DNA of 64,000 nucleotides from Streptomyces sp. JHA26 (GTDB lineage: Bacteria; Actinomycetota; Actinomycetes; Streptomycetales; Streptomycetaceae). The stretch's first letter is position 1; the number at the start of each line of letters is the position of its first letter. Both the position numbers and the translations under genes were made by a program. The DNA lies in NCBI RefSeq assembly GCF_002005565.1, contig NZ_BDJC01000012.1:1-64000 (forward strand). Reading direction: 5' to 3'. The notes beneath the pieces are model-generated. The model was not told the origin of the DNA. It made no database searches and was given only the letters and a program-made list of their open reading frames with translations. Shown here in pieces: positions 8,436-15,981 of this stretch.

Positions 8436-8472
8436 CGAAGCCCCCGGCCGTACGAGACGGCCGGGGGCTTCG
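8436..8472. terminator. Bidirectional 16-bp hairpin terminator
   Basis: CGAAGCCCCCGGCCGT at 8436-8451 pairs perfectly with ACGGCCGGGGGCTTCG at 8457-8472 around ACGAG. It ends the zinc-ribbon gene from the left and the minus-strand tRNA operon from the right. Confidence 0.85.
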
Positions 8473-8478
8473 GTGGTG

Positions 8479-8550
8479 TGGACGATACTGGGATTGAACC
8501 AGTGACCTCTTCCGTGTCAGGGAAGCGCTCTCCCGCTGAGCTAATCGTCC
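8479..8550 (-). tRNA. tRNA-Val (GAC), copy 3 in transcription order of the Val genes
   Basis: 72 bases on the minus strand. The acceptor stem GGACGAT pairs with ATCGTCC, and the D-loop (AGCTCAGCGGGAGAGC) and T-loop (GGTTCAATCC) are normal. Anticodon stem CTTCC/GGAAG encloses CTGACAC, so the anticodon is GAC. The discriminator is A. CCA is not encoded. Confidence 0.95.
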
Positions 8551-8564
8551 TGGGAGGTGCTGCG

Positions 8565-8636
8565 TGCGCGATACTGGGATTGAACCAGTGACCTCTTCCG
8601 TGTCAGGGAAGCGCTCTCCCGCTGAGCTAATCGCGC
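8565..8636 (-). tRNA. tRNA-Val (GAC), variant acceptor stem
   Basis: Same 72-base body and GAC anticodon as its two neighbours, but the acceptor stem is GCGCGAT/ATCGCGC instead of GGACGAT/ATCGTCC. Both strands of the stem changed together, so pairing is kept. The discriminator is A. CCA is not encoded. Confidence 0.95.
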
Positions 8637-8655
8637 GGGGGACCCGAAGGTCCGG

Positions 8656-8727
8656 TGGACGATACTGGGATTGAACCAGTGACCTCTTCCGTGTCAGGGA
8701 AGCGCTCTCCCGCTGAGCTAATCGTCC
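8656..8727 (-). tRNA. tRNA-Val (GAC), copy 1 in transcription order of the Val genes
   Basis: 72 bases, identical in sequence to the copy at 8479-8550 (acceptor GGACGAT, anticodon GAC, discriminator A). It is separated from tRNA-Cys by four bases, which argues for one processed transcript. Confidence 0.95.
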
Positions 8728-8731
8728 TTGG

Positions 8732-8802
8732 AGGTGGAGACGGGATTTGAACCCGTGTAGACGGCTTTGCAGGCCGTTGCCTCGCCTCTCGGCCACTCCA
8801 CC
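8732..8802 (-). tRNA. tRNA-Cys (GCA)
   Basis: 71 bases. The acceptor stem GGTGGAG pairs with CTCCACC, and anticodon stem ACGGC/GCCGT encloses CTGCAAA, giving GCA. The discriminator is U, the identity base for Cys. Unlike its neighbours it encodes the 3' CCA. Confidence 0.95.
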
Positions 8803-8840
8803 AGGAGTGTAGGGGACCCGGGAGGACCCCTGTTCCTGCG

Positions 8841-8913
8841 AGCGGACGACGAGGCTCGAACTCGCGACCTCAACCTTGGCAAGGTTGCGCTCTACCAACT
8901 GAGCTACGTCCGC
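8841..8913 (-). tRNA. tRNA-Gly (GCC)
   Basis: 73 bases, acceptor stem GCGGACG with CGTCCGC, anticodon stem CAACC/GGTTG enclosing TTGCCAA, so the anticodon is GCC. The discriminator is U, as is usual for bacterial tRNA-Gly. First tRNA of the five-gene minus-strand cluster. Confidence 0.95.
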
Positions 8914-8954
8914 CTGTCGTTTCGGTCCGCTTGCGCGTCCCGGCGACGTGTTGA

Positions 8955-8982
8955 ACTCTAGCGGATTCCGGGGCCAGCACAA
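8955..8982 (-). promoter_or_regulatory. Candidate promoter of the Gly-Cys-Val-Val-Val tRNA cluster
   Basis: On the minus strand TTGTGC (8982-8977) is followed after 16 bases by TAGAGT (8960-8955), close to the major sigma factor consensus. Transcription would start about 35 bases before tRNA-Gly. Confidence 0.5.
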
Positions 8983-9091
8983 AAACGCGTTTGCGCAGCG
9001 TGCTGCGGTGCCCCGGTGCGCGGACCTGGTCAGGGCCCCCGGAAGGACACGTTCGGGCTACCTCGACGACACGCCGCCTAGACTCGGTCAC

Positions 9092-10144
9092 GTGCACGAC
9101 CTCCCTCCCCTCGCCCGGTTCGGCGACCGTCTCGCCACCGGTCTGCTGGACGTCACGAGTGATCCCGCCGCCCTCGACTCCCGTGGCTTCTGGGCCGTGT
9201 GCGCGGACTTCGAGGGCCGCCTGACCTGCGCGCGCTTCGCCGACGTACGGACGTGCGAGGTCCCCGCGCCGGCGCCGGGCCGGTGGCGGGGACCGGCCGT
9301 CGGCGACTGGACGTCCTCCCTCGACCGCGACGCCTACACGGCAGCCGTGCGCCGCATCCGCGCGTACATAGCCACCGGCGAGGTCTACCAGGCCAACCTC
9401 TGCCGGATCCTGTCGGCGCCCGTCGCCCCCGACGCCGACGTGGACGCCCTCACCGCGGTGCTGGCCCGGGGCAACCCCGCGCCGTACGCGGGAACGATCC
9501 GGCTGCCCGCGCACGGGATCGAGATCGCCACCGCCTCGCCCGAGCTGTTCCTGAGCCGGGACGGCCGGACCGTCGAGTCCGGGCCGATCAAGGGCACCGG
9601 ACGGACCGAGGCCGACCTGCTGGAGAAGGACCACGCCGAGAACGTGATGATCGTGGACCTGGTCCGCAACGACATCGGGCGGGTCTGCGCCACGGGCAGC
9701 GTGACCGTGCCCGACCTGTGCGCGGTGGAGAAGCACCCGGGGCTGGTCCACCTCGTGTCCACCGTGCGCGGCGAGCTGCGCGCGGACGCCGGCTGGCCGG
9801 AGCTGCTCGGCGCCGCCTTCCCGCCCGGGTCCGTCACCGGCGCGCCCAAGTCCAGCGCCCTGCGGATCATCCAGGAGCTGGAGACCGCGCCCCGGGGCCC
9901 CTACTGCGGCGGCATCGGCTGGGTCGACGCCGACCGGGGCACCGGCGAGCTGGCCGTCGGCATCCGCACCTTCTGGATCGACCGGGCCGCGGGACTGCTG
10001 CGCTTCGGCACCGGCGCCGGCATCACCTGGGGGTCCGACCCCGAGGGGGAGTGGCGGGAGACCGAACTGAAGGCGTCCCGGCTCCTCGCGGTAGCGTCGG
10101 GTGCGTACGAGGCCGACGGAAGTGGAGAGGCGCAACAGACGTGA
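9092..10144 (+). CDS. pabB: Chorismate-binding aminodeoxychorismate synthase component I (PabB-like)
   Basis: 350 residues from GTG 9092. A TAGACT box at 9079-9084 lies so close that a leaderless transcript is likely. The chorismate-binding fold is complete: ATASPELFLS, GPIKGTGRTEADL with Lys167, DLVRNDIGRV, HLVSTVRGEL and PPGSVTGAPK. The PIKGT motif carries the lysine typical of PabB; anthranilate synthases have Ala there, so 4-amino-4-deoxychorismate formation for folate is the best reading. There is no glutaminase (PabA) in this polypeptide or next to it; it must come from elsewhere or be replaced by ammonia. The stop overlaps the start of the lyase gene by four bases, giving a two-gene pABA unit. 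Confidence 0.87.
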   Translation: MHDLPPLARFGDRLATGLLDVTSDPAALDSRGFWAVCADFEGRLTCARFADVRTCEVPAPAPGRWRGPAVGDWTSSLDRDAYTAAVRRIRAYIATGEVYQANLCRILSAPVAPDADVDALTAVLARGNPAPYAGTIRLPAHGIEIATASPELFLSRDGRTVESGPIKGTGRTEADLLEKDHAENVMIVDLVRNDIGRVCATGSVTVPDLCAVEKHPGLVHLVSTVRGELRADAGWPELLGAAFPPGSVTGAPKSSALRIIQELETAPRGPYCGGIGWVDADRGTGELAVGIRTFWIDRAAGLLRFGTGAGITWGSDPEGEWRETELKASRLLAVASGAYEADGSGEAQQT

Positions 10145-10962
10145 AGATCTGGCTCGACGGCGGACTGCAGGACATCGAGTCCGCCCGTGTCTCCGTGTTC
10201 GACCACGGGCTGACCGTGGGCGACGGCATCTTCGAGACGGTCAAGGCGGTGAACGGCAGGCCGTTCGCGCTGACCCGGCACCTCGACCGGCTGGCCCGCT
10301 CGGCCCGCGGCCTGGGCCTGCCCGACCCGGACCTCGACGAGGTGCGCCGCGCCTGCGCCGCCGTCCTCGAGGCCAACCCGATGCCGCTGGGCCGGCTGCG
10401 CATCACCTACACCGGCGGCCACGGTCCGCTGGGCTCCGACCGCGGCGAGCACGGCACGACCCTCGTGGTCGCCCTCGGCGAGACCGGCCGCCGCCCCGAC
10501 TCCACGGCCGTGATCACCGTGCCCTGGACCCGCAACGAACGCGGCGCGCTCACCGGCCTGAAGACCACCTCCTACGCCGAGAACGTCGTCGCCCTCGCCC
10601 GCGCCCGCGAACGAGGTGCCAGCGAGGCCCTGTTCGGCAACACGGTGGGACAGCTGTGCGAGGGCACCGGGTCCAACGTCTTCGTCGTCCTCGACGGCGA
10701 GATCCACACCCCGCCGGTCGCCTCCGGCTGCCTCGCCGGCATCACCAGGGCCCTGGCCGTCGAGTGGACCGGTGCCCGTGAGACCGATCTCCCGCTGGAC
10801 GTCCTGGAACGCGCCGACGAGGTCTTCCTGACCTCCACCCTGCGGGACGTGCAGGCCGTGCACCGGATCGACGACCGCGAACTGCCGGGCGCGCCGGGCC
10901 CGGTGACGGCCAAGGCCATGCGGATCTTCGAGGAGCGGTCCGGGGACGACCTCGACCCGTGA
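10141..10962 (+). CDS. pabC: Class IV PLP aminotransferase, probable aminodeoxychorismate lyase
   Basis: 273 residues, GTG 10141 overlapping the upstream stop (GTGA). Fold-type IV features are present: DHGLTVGDGIFETVKA at 21-36, the PLP Schiff-base Lys141 in LTGLKTTSYAENV, and GTGSNVFVV followed by GCLAGITRAL. The family includes branched-chain and D-amino acid aminotransferases and aminodeoxychorismate lyase. Coupling to the PabB-like gene points to the lyase, which releases pyruvate from 4-amino-4-deoxychorismate to give p-aminobenzoate. The assignment to PabC rests on context more than on residues. Confidence 0.83.
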   Translation: MKIWLDGGLQDIESARVSVFDHGLTVGDGIFETVKAVNGRPFALTRHLDRLARSARGLGLPDPDLDEVRRACAAVLEANPMPLGRLRITYTGGHGPLGSDRGEHGTTLVVALGETGRRPDSTAVITVPWTRNERGALTGLKTTSYAENVVALARARERGASEALFGNTVGQLCEGTGSNVFVVLDGEIHTPPVASGCLAGITRALAVEWTGARETDLPLDVLERADEVFLTSTLRDVQAVHRIDDRELPGAPGPVTAKAMRIFEERSGDDLDP

Positions 10963-11013
10963 CCGGGAAAATCCGGCTGCTCGGCGGGCCGTGCGACGGG
11001 TAGAACACCCCTG

Positions 11014-11838
11014 ATGACCACGACCCTGCGGCCGACCGAGCCGCTTCAGCGCGCGGCCGACGGAAGCCGTTCACGCCGCTACCGGGTGTGCGTGAACAGC
11101 CGTCCCGTCGGCGCGGTGCACCTCGGCACCTCACCGGCCTTCGGTGACTCGGTGGCCGTGATCCACGACCTGCGCATCGACGAACCCGACCGTCGGCGCG
11201 GCCGAGGCACGGTCGCCGCCCTCGCCGCGGAGGAGGTGGCACGGAGCTGGGGCTGCCGGCAGATCCAGGTGAGCATCACCGGCGGCGACGAGGCCGGCCC
11301 TCGCCTCGCCGGGGCGCTCGGCTACGTCCTGCGCACCCGCGGCATGGTGAAACCGCTCGACGGCACCCCGCCCGCCCTGCCCGCGGGCAGCAGCGCGCGC
11401 CCCATGACGCCCGAGGAGTTCGGCGTCTGGCAGGCCCGTCAGTCGGAGCAGTACGCCCGCACCTGGATGGAACAGGGCGTCCCGGAGCCCGAGGCCCGCG
11501 CCAAGGCCCGCAACGACCACCGCACCCTGCTGCCACAGGGGCTGGACACGGAGAACACGCTGTTCAGCGTGGTCCAGCACGACGGCGACCGGGTCGGCAT
11601 CCTGTGGCTGGCGCTGCGCGAGGACCGTGCCTACGTCTTCGACGTGGAGACCGACGCGGTCCACCGGGGGCGGGGACACGGCCGCACGCTGATGCTCCTG
11701 GCGGAGGTCCAGGCGCTCGCCGCCGGCCGGCGCCTCGTCGGCCTGAACGTCTTCGTCGGCAACACCCCGGCCGAGCGGCTCTACGCGTCCCTCGGCTACG
11801 AGACCGTCCGCCGCAGCTACTACAAACCCCTGCTGTAG
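11014..11838 (+). CDS. Tandem GNAT acetyltransferase
   Basis: 274 residues. ATG 11014 follows a TAGAAC box (11001-11006) by seven bases, so a leaderless message is likely. The protein holds two GNAT modules. The N-terminal one (about 20-105) has the acetyl-CoA loop DRRRGRGTVAAL. The C-terminal one (about 125-272) has HRGRGHGRTLMLLAEVQAL and the family-typical ending NTPAERLYASLGYE. The middle shows a repeated AR/E-rich helix (EQYARTWMEQGVPEPEARAK). It probably N-acetylates a small molecule or peptide; the substrate is unknown. It converges on the thioredoxin-fold gene with 19 bases between. Confidence 0.85.
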   Translation: MTTTLRPTEPLQRAADGSRSRRYRVCVNSRPVGAVHLGTSPAFGDSVAVIHDLRIDEPDRRRGRGTVAALAAEEVARSWGCRQIQVSITGGDEAGPRLAGALGYVLRTRGMVKPLDGTPPALPAGSSARPMTPEEFGVWQARQSEQYARTWMEQGVPEPEARAKARNDHRTLLPQGLDTENTLFSVVQHDGDRVGILWLALREDRAYVFDVETDAVHRGRGHGRTLMLLAEVQALAAGRRLVGLNVFVGNTPAERLYASLGYETVRRSYYKPLL

Positions 11839-11857
11839 CGGCGACGACGGCGGTGGT

Positions 11858-12382
11858 TCACGCCTCCTGGCCGGTCAGGAGACGGTCCACGATCCGCTCG
11901 ACGCGCTCGCGCAGCCCCTCCTGGCTCCTGCCGCCGTCCAGGCGCTCGCCGTCGATCACGTACGTGGGGGTGCCGGTCACACCGATCGCCTTGCCCTCGG
12001 CCTGGTCGGCGTCGACGATCAGGATGTGCCGGCCGTCGACGAGGGCGGTGTCGAACTCCTCGGCGTCCAGTCCCAGTTCCCGGGCCACCTCGACCAGGAG
12101 GGGCTCTCCCCGGCGGTCCAGCTCCGCGACCCGGTCCAGCACGGCCTCCACGTACGGCCAGCCCCGGCCCTGTTCCACGGCCTCCTCGGCGGCCTGCGCG
12201 GCGGCGAAGGCGTACTTGTGCTTCTCCAGCGGGAAGTGCCGCAGCCGCACCTCGAGACGGTCGCCGTAGCGGGCGCGCAGGGCGCGGATGTCGTCCAGGG
12301 CGGTGTGGCAGTCCGGACACTGCAGCTCGCACCAGACGTCGAGAACGGCAACGGAGACGGGCGCGGGGGAGGAGTCGCTCAT
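11858..12382 (-). CDS. DsbA/FrnE-like thioredoxin-fold oxidoreductase
   Basis: 174 residues, ATG 12382. The thioredoxin-fold active site is DVWCELQCPDCH with the CPDC pair at Cys22 and Cys25, an extra Cys18, an all-helical insert, and the cis-Pro segment GVTGTPTYVI near 137-146. The absence of a signal peptide or membrane helix puts it in the cytoplasm, as for the FrnE/2-hydroxychromene isomerase branch of DsbA. It may act as a disulfide isomerase or protect thiols; no partner is encoded alongside. The upstream reading frame extends to 12556 but loses family similarity before the chosen start. Confidence 0.8.
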   Translation of the reverse strand: MSDSSPAPVSVAVLDVWCELQCPDCHTALDDIRALRARYGDRLEVRLRHFPLEKHKYAFAAAQAAEEAVEQGRGWPYVEAVLDRVAELDRRGEPLLVEVARELGLDAEEFDTALVDGRHILIVDADQAEGKAIGVTGTPTYVIDGERLDGGRSQEGLRERVERIVDRLLTGQEA

Positions 12383-12586
12383 GCCCCCAGTCTCCCAGCC
12401 CCCGCGGGAGCGGCCCAACCGGACCCGGAGGTGCCGCCTGCGCACGCCGTCACCGGCACCCGGGGAGGAGCCGACCCGGAGATCTCCCTGATGTCGGGCC
12501 GGAGCATGGCCCCGCCGGGCTCCGGCGGTGCAGGATGGAAGGGACGAAGTGCACATGCCCGACCGAGCGCCGTCCTGGAGGACCGG

Positions 12587-13027
12587 ATGATTGCCGAGAC
12601 CGTCTGCTCCGCGGTGTCCGCGGCCGGCCTGGGCATCGCGGCGGTCACCGCGTACCGCAGGCGATTCCTCACGGCCGCGCGCATCGCCGCGTACTCACTG
12701 ATTCCGGTCGGCCTGGTGATGACGGGTGTCGTGCAGTGGCTGGCCGACACGGCCTTCAGTCCCACGGCCTGGGCCGGCTTCGCCGTGCTGGGCGTCGCCT
12801 GGTTGTTGTTCCTGACCACCCGCGCCGTGGAGCGCCGCCGCGGCGGCACCCGCAAGGAGCGCAAGGCGGCCCGGGCCGCCGCACAGCGCGATGCGGTCGC
12901 CCCGTCGGCCTCCAGGCCCTCCCTGGGCGGCGCCACCGCCCCCGCGTCGCCGCGGCCCACGAGCGCGCCCCGCGGCGACGACGACTTCAGCGACATCGAG
13001 GCCATCCTGAAGAAGCACGGCATCTGA
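12587..13027 (+). CDS. Two-helix membrane protein with acidic conserved-looking tail
   Basis: 146 residues, ATG 12587 with GGAGG five bases upstream. A first hydrophobic stretch (residues 3-22) is followed by a basic loop (YRRRFLTAAR), a helix at about 33-49, and another at about 59-75. A basic segment (RRRGGTRKERKAARAAAQR) and a Ser/Pro/Ala linker come next. The protein ends DDDFSDIEAILKKHGI, an acidic and amphipathic peptide that looks like a docking motif. I recognise no named family. The gene is bounded by short gaps and stands alone. Function unknown. Confidence 0.72.
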   Translation: MIAETVCSAVSAAGLGIAAVTAYRRRFLTAARIAAYSLIPVGLVMTGVVQWLADTAFSPTAWAGFAVLGVAWLLFLTTRAVERRRGGTRKERKAARAAAQRDAVAPSASRPSLGGATAPASPRPTSAPRGDDDFSDIEAILKKHGI

Positions 13028-13170
13028 AACGACACAGCGGTCCGGGCCCGTCAGCGGACGTTCCGGAATGATCACAATCCGGACCGGACATTGCTGATTC
13101 AACGAACACCCGGTCCTTCCGGGCGTGTTGATCGCGCCGGGTGGGCGGGCTGCGTCATCATCGCCGCGAG

Positions 13171-13350
13171 ATGCCGGACCCGACTCAGCTGGACACACAG
13201 CTGGACACGAGACAGAGCGAAACCGCGCCCTCGCAGAGCGAACCGCGCGGCTGCCTCTTCGCCCTTTCCCAGCCACCGCTGATGATCTTCCTTGCGGTGA
13301 TCGGGTGTCTGATCCTCATGGCTGCGCTGCACGACCTGCTGTTGCTGTGA
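13171..13350 (+). CDS. Small C-terminally anchored membrane protein, 59 residues
   Basis: Taken from ATG 13171; a GTG at 13141 would add ten residues. The first 35 residues are hydrophilic (QLDTQLDTRQSE has a small internal repeat). Then comes a hydrophobic segment at about 38-59 (LMIFLAVIGCLILMAALHDL) at the extreme C-terminus, a tail-anchor layout. The ribosome site is weak. Codon bias is Streptomyces-like in the second half but lower in GC at the start. Whether it is translated is uncertain. The 143-base gap upstream (13028-13170) shows nothing definite. Confidence 0.5.
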   Translation: MPDPTQLDTQLDTRQSETAPSQSEPRGCLFALSQPPLMIFLAVIGCLILMAALHDLLLL

Positions 13351-13401
13351 GCCGTACCCGCGGTCCCCGGCGTCACCCGCCGGGGCCGTGTCGGCCCGTG
13401 G

Positions 13402-13962
13402 TCAGCCCGTGGCCTCCTTGCGCCGCGCCCGGTACGCGGCCACGTGCAGCCGGTTCCCGCACGTACGGCTGTCGCAGTACCGCCGCGAGCGGTTGCGGGA
13501 GAGATCGACGAAGGCACGCCGGCAGTCGGGCGCCTCGCACCGGCGCAGCCGCTCCTGCTCCCCGGCGACCACGAAGAACGCCAGGGCCATGCCGCAGTCG
13601 GCGGCCAGGTGATCGGCGATCGAGGCACCGGGCGCGAAGTAGTGGATGTGCCAGTCGTAGCCGTCGTGGTCGGTGAGCCGGGGGGTGGTCCCGGCGGCGG
13701 CGACCAGTTCGTTGATCAGCCCGGCGGCGGCACGGGGCTCCGGGGCGGCGAAGACGGCCGCGAACCGTCCGCGGATCTTGCGCACCGCCGCGAGGTCCAG
13801 CTCCGAGAGGACACCCACGTCGCTGATCTCGTGCGCTGCGACGAAAACCTCGAGGGCCGCGACATCCGGCAGCCCGTCCGGTGCCGAGTCGTCCTCCGGC
13901 ACGGTGTTCACCAGATCCACCACGGTGTCGAGCGCGCACCGGGTGTCGTGGGTGATCAGCAC
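13402..13962 (-). CDS. CGNR zinc-finger (ABATE-domain) regulator
   Basis: 186 residues, GTG 13962 with GGGAG eight bases upstream; the open frame extends much further upstream but only as low-complexity sequence. The N-terminal 130 residues fit the ABATE/stress-induced regulator domain (LDTVVDLVNTVPED, then HIHYFAPGASIADHLAADCG). The C-terminal 45 residues carry the CGNR finger: CEAPDCRRAFVDLSRNRSRRY, then CDSRTCGNR, with four cysteines for zinc. CGNR proteins are putative DNA-binding regulators; the ligand sensed by the N-terminal part is unknown. No target operon is evident next to it. Confidence 0.85.
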   Translation of the reverse strand: MLITHDTRCALDTVVDLVNTVPEDDSAPDGLPDVAALEVFVAAHEISDVGVLSELDLAAVRKIRGRFAAVFAAPEPRAAAGLINELVAAAGTTPRLTDHDGYDWHIHYFAPGASIADHLAADCGMALAFFVVAGEQERLRRCEAPDCRRAFVDLSRNRSRRYCDSRTCGNRLHVAAYRARRKEATG

Positions 13963-14256
13963 GTTCTGCTCCCTGGCCTGGGGATCGGGCGCGGGCGCCC
14001 GCCGATGCTGGCCGATGGTAGTGGCTTCCGCGGCGGCCGGACCGGCTCCGCCCACGGCCTGCGGCCCGCGGTAGCCGTTACAACGTCGCCGGCCGGCCCC
14101 TGGTTCCCGGCCGCGGCTCCACCCCGGCTGCCGCGCACGGTCCCACGCGACCAGGGGCTCGTCCCGCCCGGAGCCGGCAGTGCCCCGCCGCAGCGCCCCC
14201 GGCGGCGCCCCACTGCGGCGACCTGCCCCGCCCCCGGGAAACGGCACACGGCGCAC

Positions 14257-14288
14257 CGGCGCCGCCCCGCGGGGATCCCGCGGCGCCG
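14257..14288 (-). terminator. Hairpin downstream of ssgB
   Basis: CGGCGCCG at 14257-14264 and 14281-14288 flank a second palindrome (CCCCGCGGGG). The structure lies about 90 bases past the ssgB stop. The rest of the 413-base gap 13963-14375 shows nothing else I can support. Confidence 0.35.
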
Positions 14289-14375
14289 ACGCCGGTGCGG
14301 TGCCGTATGCGGTTGTCCGAGCCCGTGCCGTCACCCCGAGTCGACGGCGCCGGGCGGTTTCACGGGGCCTCGTCC

Positions 14376-14789
14376 CTAGCTTTCCGCCAGGATGTGCGAG
14401 AGCTCCTGATCGAGGTCGAAGTGCCGGTGTTCCGTGCCAGGGGGCACGGCGGCGTCTGTGCGCTTCAGGAAGGACTCCAGAGCCCGTGCCGGGGCCTCGA
14501 GCAGCGCCTCGCCCTCCGGGGAGCTCAGGGCGATGCACACGACGCCCTGGCCGTGGCTGCGCGACGGCCAGACCCGGACGTCGCCCGTGCCGGTGGGGCG
14601 GTGGAGGCCTTCGGCGAGGAGGTCGCGGGCGAACACCCACTCGACGGTCTCCTCGGCTCCGGTGTGGAAGGTGGCGTGCACGGCGTAGGGGTCGGCCGTG
14701 TCGTACCGCAGGCCTGCGGGGACAGGCAGGGAGGACTCGCTCGACACAACGAGGCGCAGGTGCAGCTCGCAGCTGACCGTGGTGTTCAT
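14376..14789 (-). CDS. ssgB: Sporulation-specific cell division regulator SsgB
   Basis: 137 residues, the expected SsgB length, with ATG 14789. The sequence is the SsgB archetype of the SALP family: MNTTVSCELHLRLV at the start, VPAGLRYDTADPYAVHATF, VEWVFARDLL, GDVRVWPSRSHGQGVV and ALESFLKRTD. SsgB binds FtsZ and, recruited by SsgA, marks septum sites during sporulation-specific division in aerial hyphae (established in S. coelicolor). Its presence identifies the organism as a Streptomyces-like morphologically complex actinomycete. The 190-base gap upstream (14790-14980) is unusually AT-rich near 14870-14910 and holds promoters for both ssgB and the divergent gene. ssgB is reported to be sigma-H dependent, but I could not place the boxes confidently. 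Confidence 0.95.
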   Translation of the reverse strand: MNTTVSCELHLRLVVSSESSLPVPAGLRYDTADPYAVHATFHTGAEETVEWVFARDLLAEGLHRPTGTGDVRVWPSRSHGQGVVCIALSSPEGEALLEAPARALESFLKRTDAAVPPGTEHRHFDLDQELSHILAES

Positions 14790-14980
14790 AAGCGCCAGGG
14801 CCTTTCGCTCAGTGTGCGCTCGGGGATTCGCACGTCGGCGAAATCGACATGCCACCTACGGTGCCGTTGTAAACCCCTCTGAGTGTTTTGCGTGAGTTTA
14901 TGTAACTCTTCCGGCGGAAAGATCGTTCGCGGCGTGCGCCCATTCCGGTGACAGGTTTCGCTCCGGTAGTGTTCAGTCGT

Positions 14981-15433
14981 ATGAACACGGGGAGTAACAA
15001 GCCCGGCGAGGCCGCCGTGGCGCAGGACCGGACGGGGACGGACGGTGCCACGGAGGAGCGCGCGCTCGGCTCGCGGGCACCGGAATTCATCAAGGCGCGC
15101 CGCGTCCTGCACGTCAGCTGGCAGGTCGGGGTCTTCATCGTGGGACTCGCGGTGGTCGTGGCCGGCATCATCATGCTGCCGCTGCCCGGGCCCGGCTGGG
15201 TCGTGATCTTCGGTGGCATGGCGATCTGGGCGACCGAGTTCGTGTGGGCCCAGCTGGTGCTGCGCTGGACCAAGCGCAAGGTCACCGAGGCGGCGCAGCG
15301 TGCCCTCGATCCCGAGGTGCGGCGTCGGAACATCATCCTGACGTCGATCGGTGTGGTGATCATCGGCGTACTGGCCGGGATCTACCTGTGGAAGTTCGGT
15401 CTGCAGATGCCCTGGAAGATCAAGGATCAGTGA
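14981..15433 (+). CDS. PGPGW-family (TIGR02611) membrane protein
   Basis: 150 residues from ATG 14981. A TAGTGT box at 14967-14972 implies a very short or absent leader. After a hydrophilic 40-residue N-terminus come hydrophobic helices at about 46-66 and 71-88, a basic segment (RWTKRKVTEAAQRAL) and a last helix at about 118-137. The signature LPLPGPGWVVIFGG at about 66-79 is the PGPGW motif of an uncharacterised actinobacterial membrane family. Function unknown. It is transcribed away from ssgB and followed by a tRNA gene. Confidence 0.87.
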   Translation: MNTGSNKPGEAAVAQDRTGTDGATEERALGSRAPEFIKARRVLHVSWQVGVFIVGLAVVVAGIIMLPLPGPGWVVIFGGMAIWATEFVWAQLVLRWTKRKVTEAAQRALDPEVRRRNIILTSIGVVIIGVLAGIYLWKFGLQMPWKIKDQ

Positions 15434-15510
15434 TCCGCGGCAGGGGTGTGGCCGTCCGGCCCCCGTTGGTCACGGGCACCCCCTGACATGGGGTAATGTT
15501 CTTCCTGCGT

Positions 15511-15588
15511 CCGGGCGATTAGCTCAGTGGGAGAGCGCTTCGTTCACACCGAAGAGGTCACTGGTTCGAACCCAGTATCGCCCACCGG
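15511..15588 (+). repeat. 78-bp direct repeat (left copy) containing tRNA-Val(CAC)
   Basis: Bases 15511-15588 are identical to 23206-23283 (CCGGGCGATT to GCCCACCGG). The two copies are 7.7 kb apart in the same orientation and flank the rhamnogalacturonan cassette and the SRPBCC gene. Confidence 0.9.
15513..15584 (+). tRNA. tRNA-Val (CAC), copy 1
   Basis: 72 bases, acceptor GGGCGAT/ATCGCCC, anticodon stem CTTCG/CGAAG enclosing TTCACAC, anticodon CAC, T-loop GGTTCGAACCC, discriminator A, CCA not encoded. A possible -10 (TAATGT, 15494-15499) lies upstream. Identical to the gene at 23208-23279. Confidence 0.95.
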
Positions 15589-15596
15589 ATCATCAG

Positions 15597-15628
15597 GCGG
15601 CCCGGCTCACGATCGTGAGCCGGGCCGC
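15597..15628 (+). terminator. 14-bp palindromic terminator after tRNA-Val
   Basis: GCGGCCCGGCTCAC pairs exactly with GTGAGCCGGGCCGC around GATC, 13 bases after the tRNA, followed by TTCGTCG. The next 260 bases (15629-15890) hold no gene. Confidence 0.8.
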
Positions 15629-15890
15629 TTCGTCGTGTGCGCGCCCGACCGGCCGTTTCGCGCGTCCGGGCGGCCGTCCCGGCCGTGCCGGGGGGGCGGA
15701 CGGCCGTTCCGCTTCGGCCCGCCTTCATCCAACCGTGACCTCCGACGGCGGGACCCCGTCGTGGGGCCTCGGCGTTCGGTCGACCGGTCACGCCGCGTCG
15801 ACCAGCGGCTTTCCCTCCGTGTCGGCCCAGGGAGTCGCGACCGCCGCCGCGGACGCCTTTTCCGCGTCCCATCAATTCCTGTCCGAATCA

Positions 15891-15919
15891 TTGACGTGCC
15901 CGCGGGCCCTTCGTACCTT
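15891..15919 (+). promoter_or_regulatory. Promoter of the rhamnogalacturonan transport operon
   Basis: TTGACG at 15891-15896 and TACCTT at 15914-15919 are separated by 17 bases, the best sigma-70/HrdB-type promoter in the window. Transcription would begin near 15926, about 55 bases before the binding-protein start. Confidence 0.7.
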
Positions 15920-15927
15920 GTGCCAGC

Positions 15928-15935
15928 AAGCGCTT
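15928..15935. promoter_or_regulatory. LacI-family operator candidate at the transcription start
   Basis: AAGCGCTT is a perfect palindrome with the central CG step of LacI/GalR operators, within CAAGCGCTTACTTG. It lies just past the -10 box and across the predicted start site, where binding would block transcription. No LacI-type gene is in the window. Confidence 0.5.
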
Positions 15936-15981
15936 ACTTGAAACGATTCATGGGGCGACGCGACGGCGCGGGGAGGCTCGT

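Noticed and set aside
8479..8727. Regularly spaced repeats that could be taken for a CRISPR array
   Set aside because: The repeats are 72-base tRNA genes with full cloverleaf structure and spacers of 14-19 bases; far too long and too few for CRISPR.
13963..14375. N-terminal extension of the CGNR regulator into a 412-codon frame
   Set aside because: The extension is Arg/Pro/Gly-rich without protein-like features, and a good ribosome site precedes the GTG at 13962.
14790..14980. Sigma-H promoter of ssgB with defined boxes
   Set aside because: GTTT-like and GG-rich elements exist on the minus strand, but the spacing and -10 match were too poor to call.
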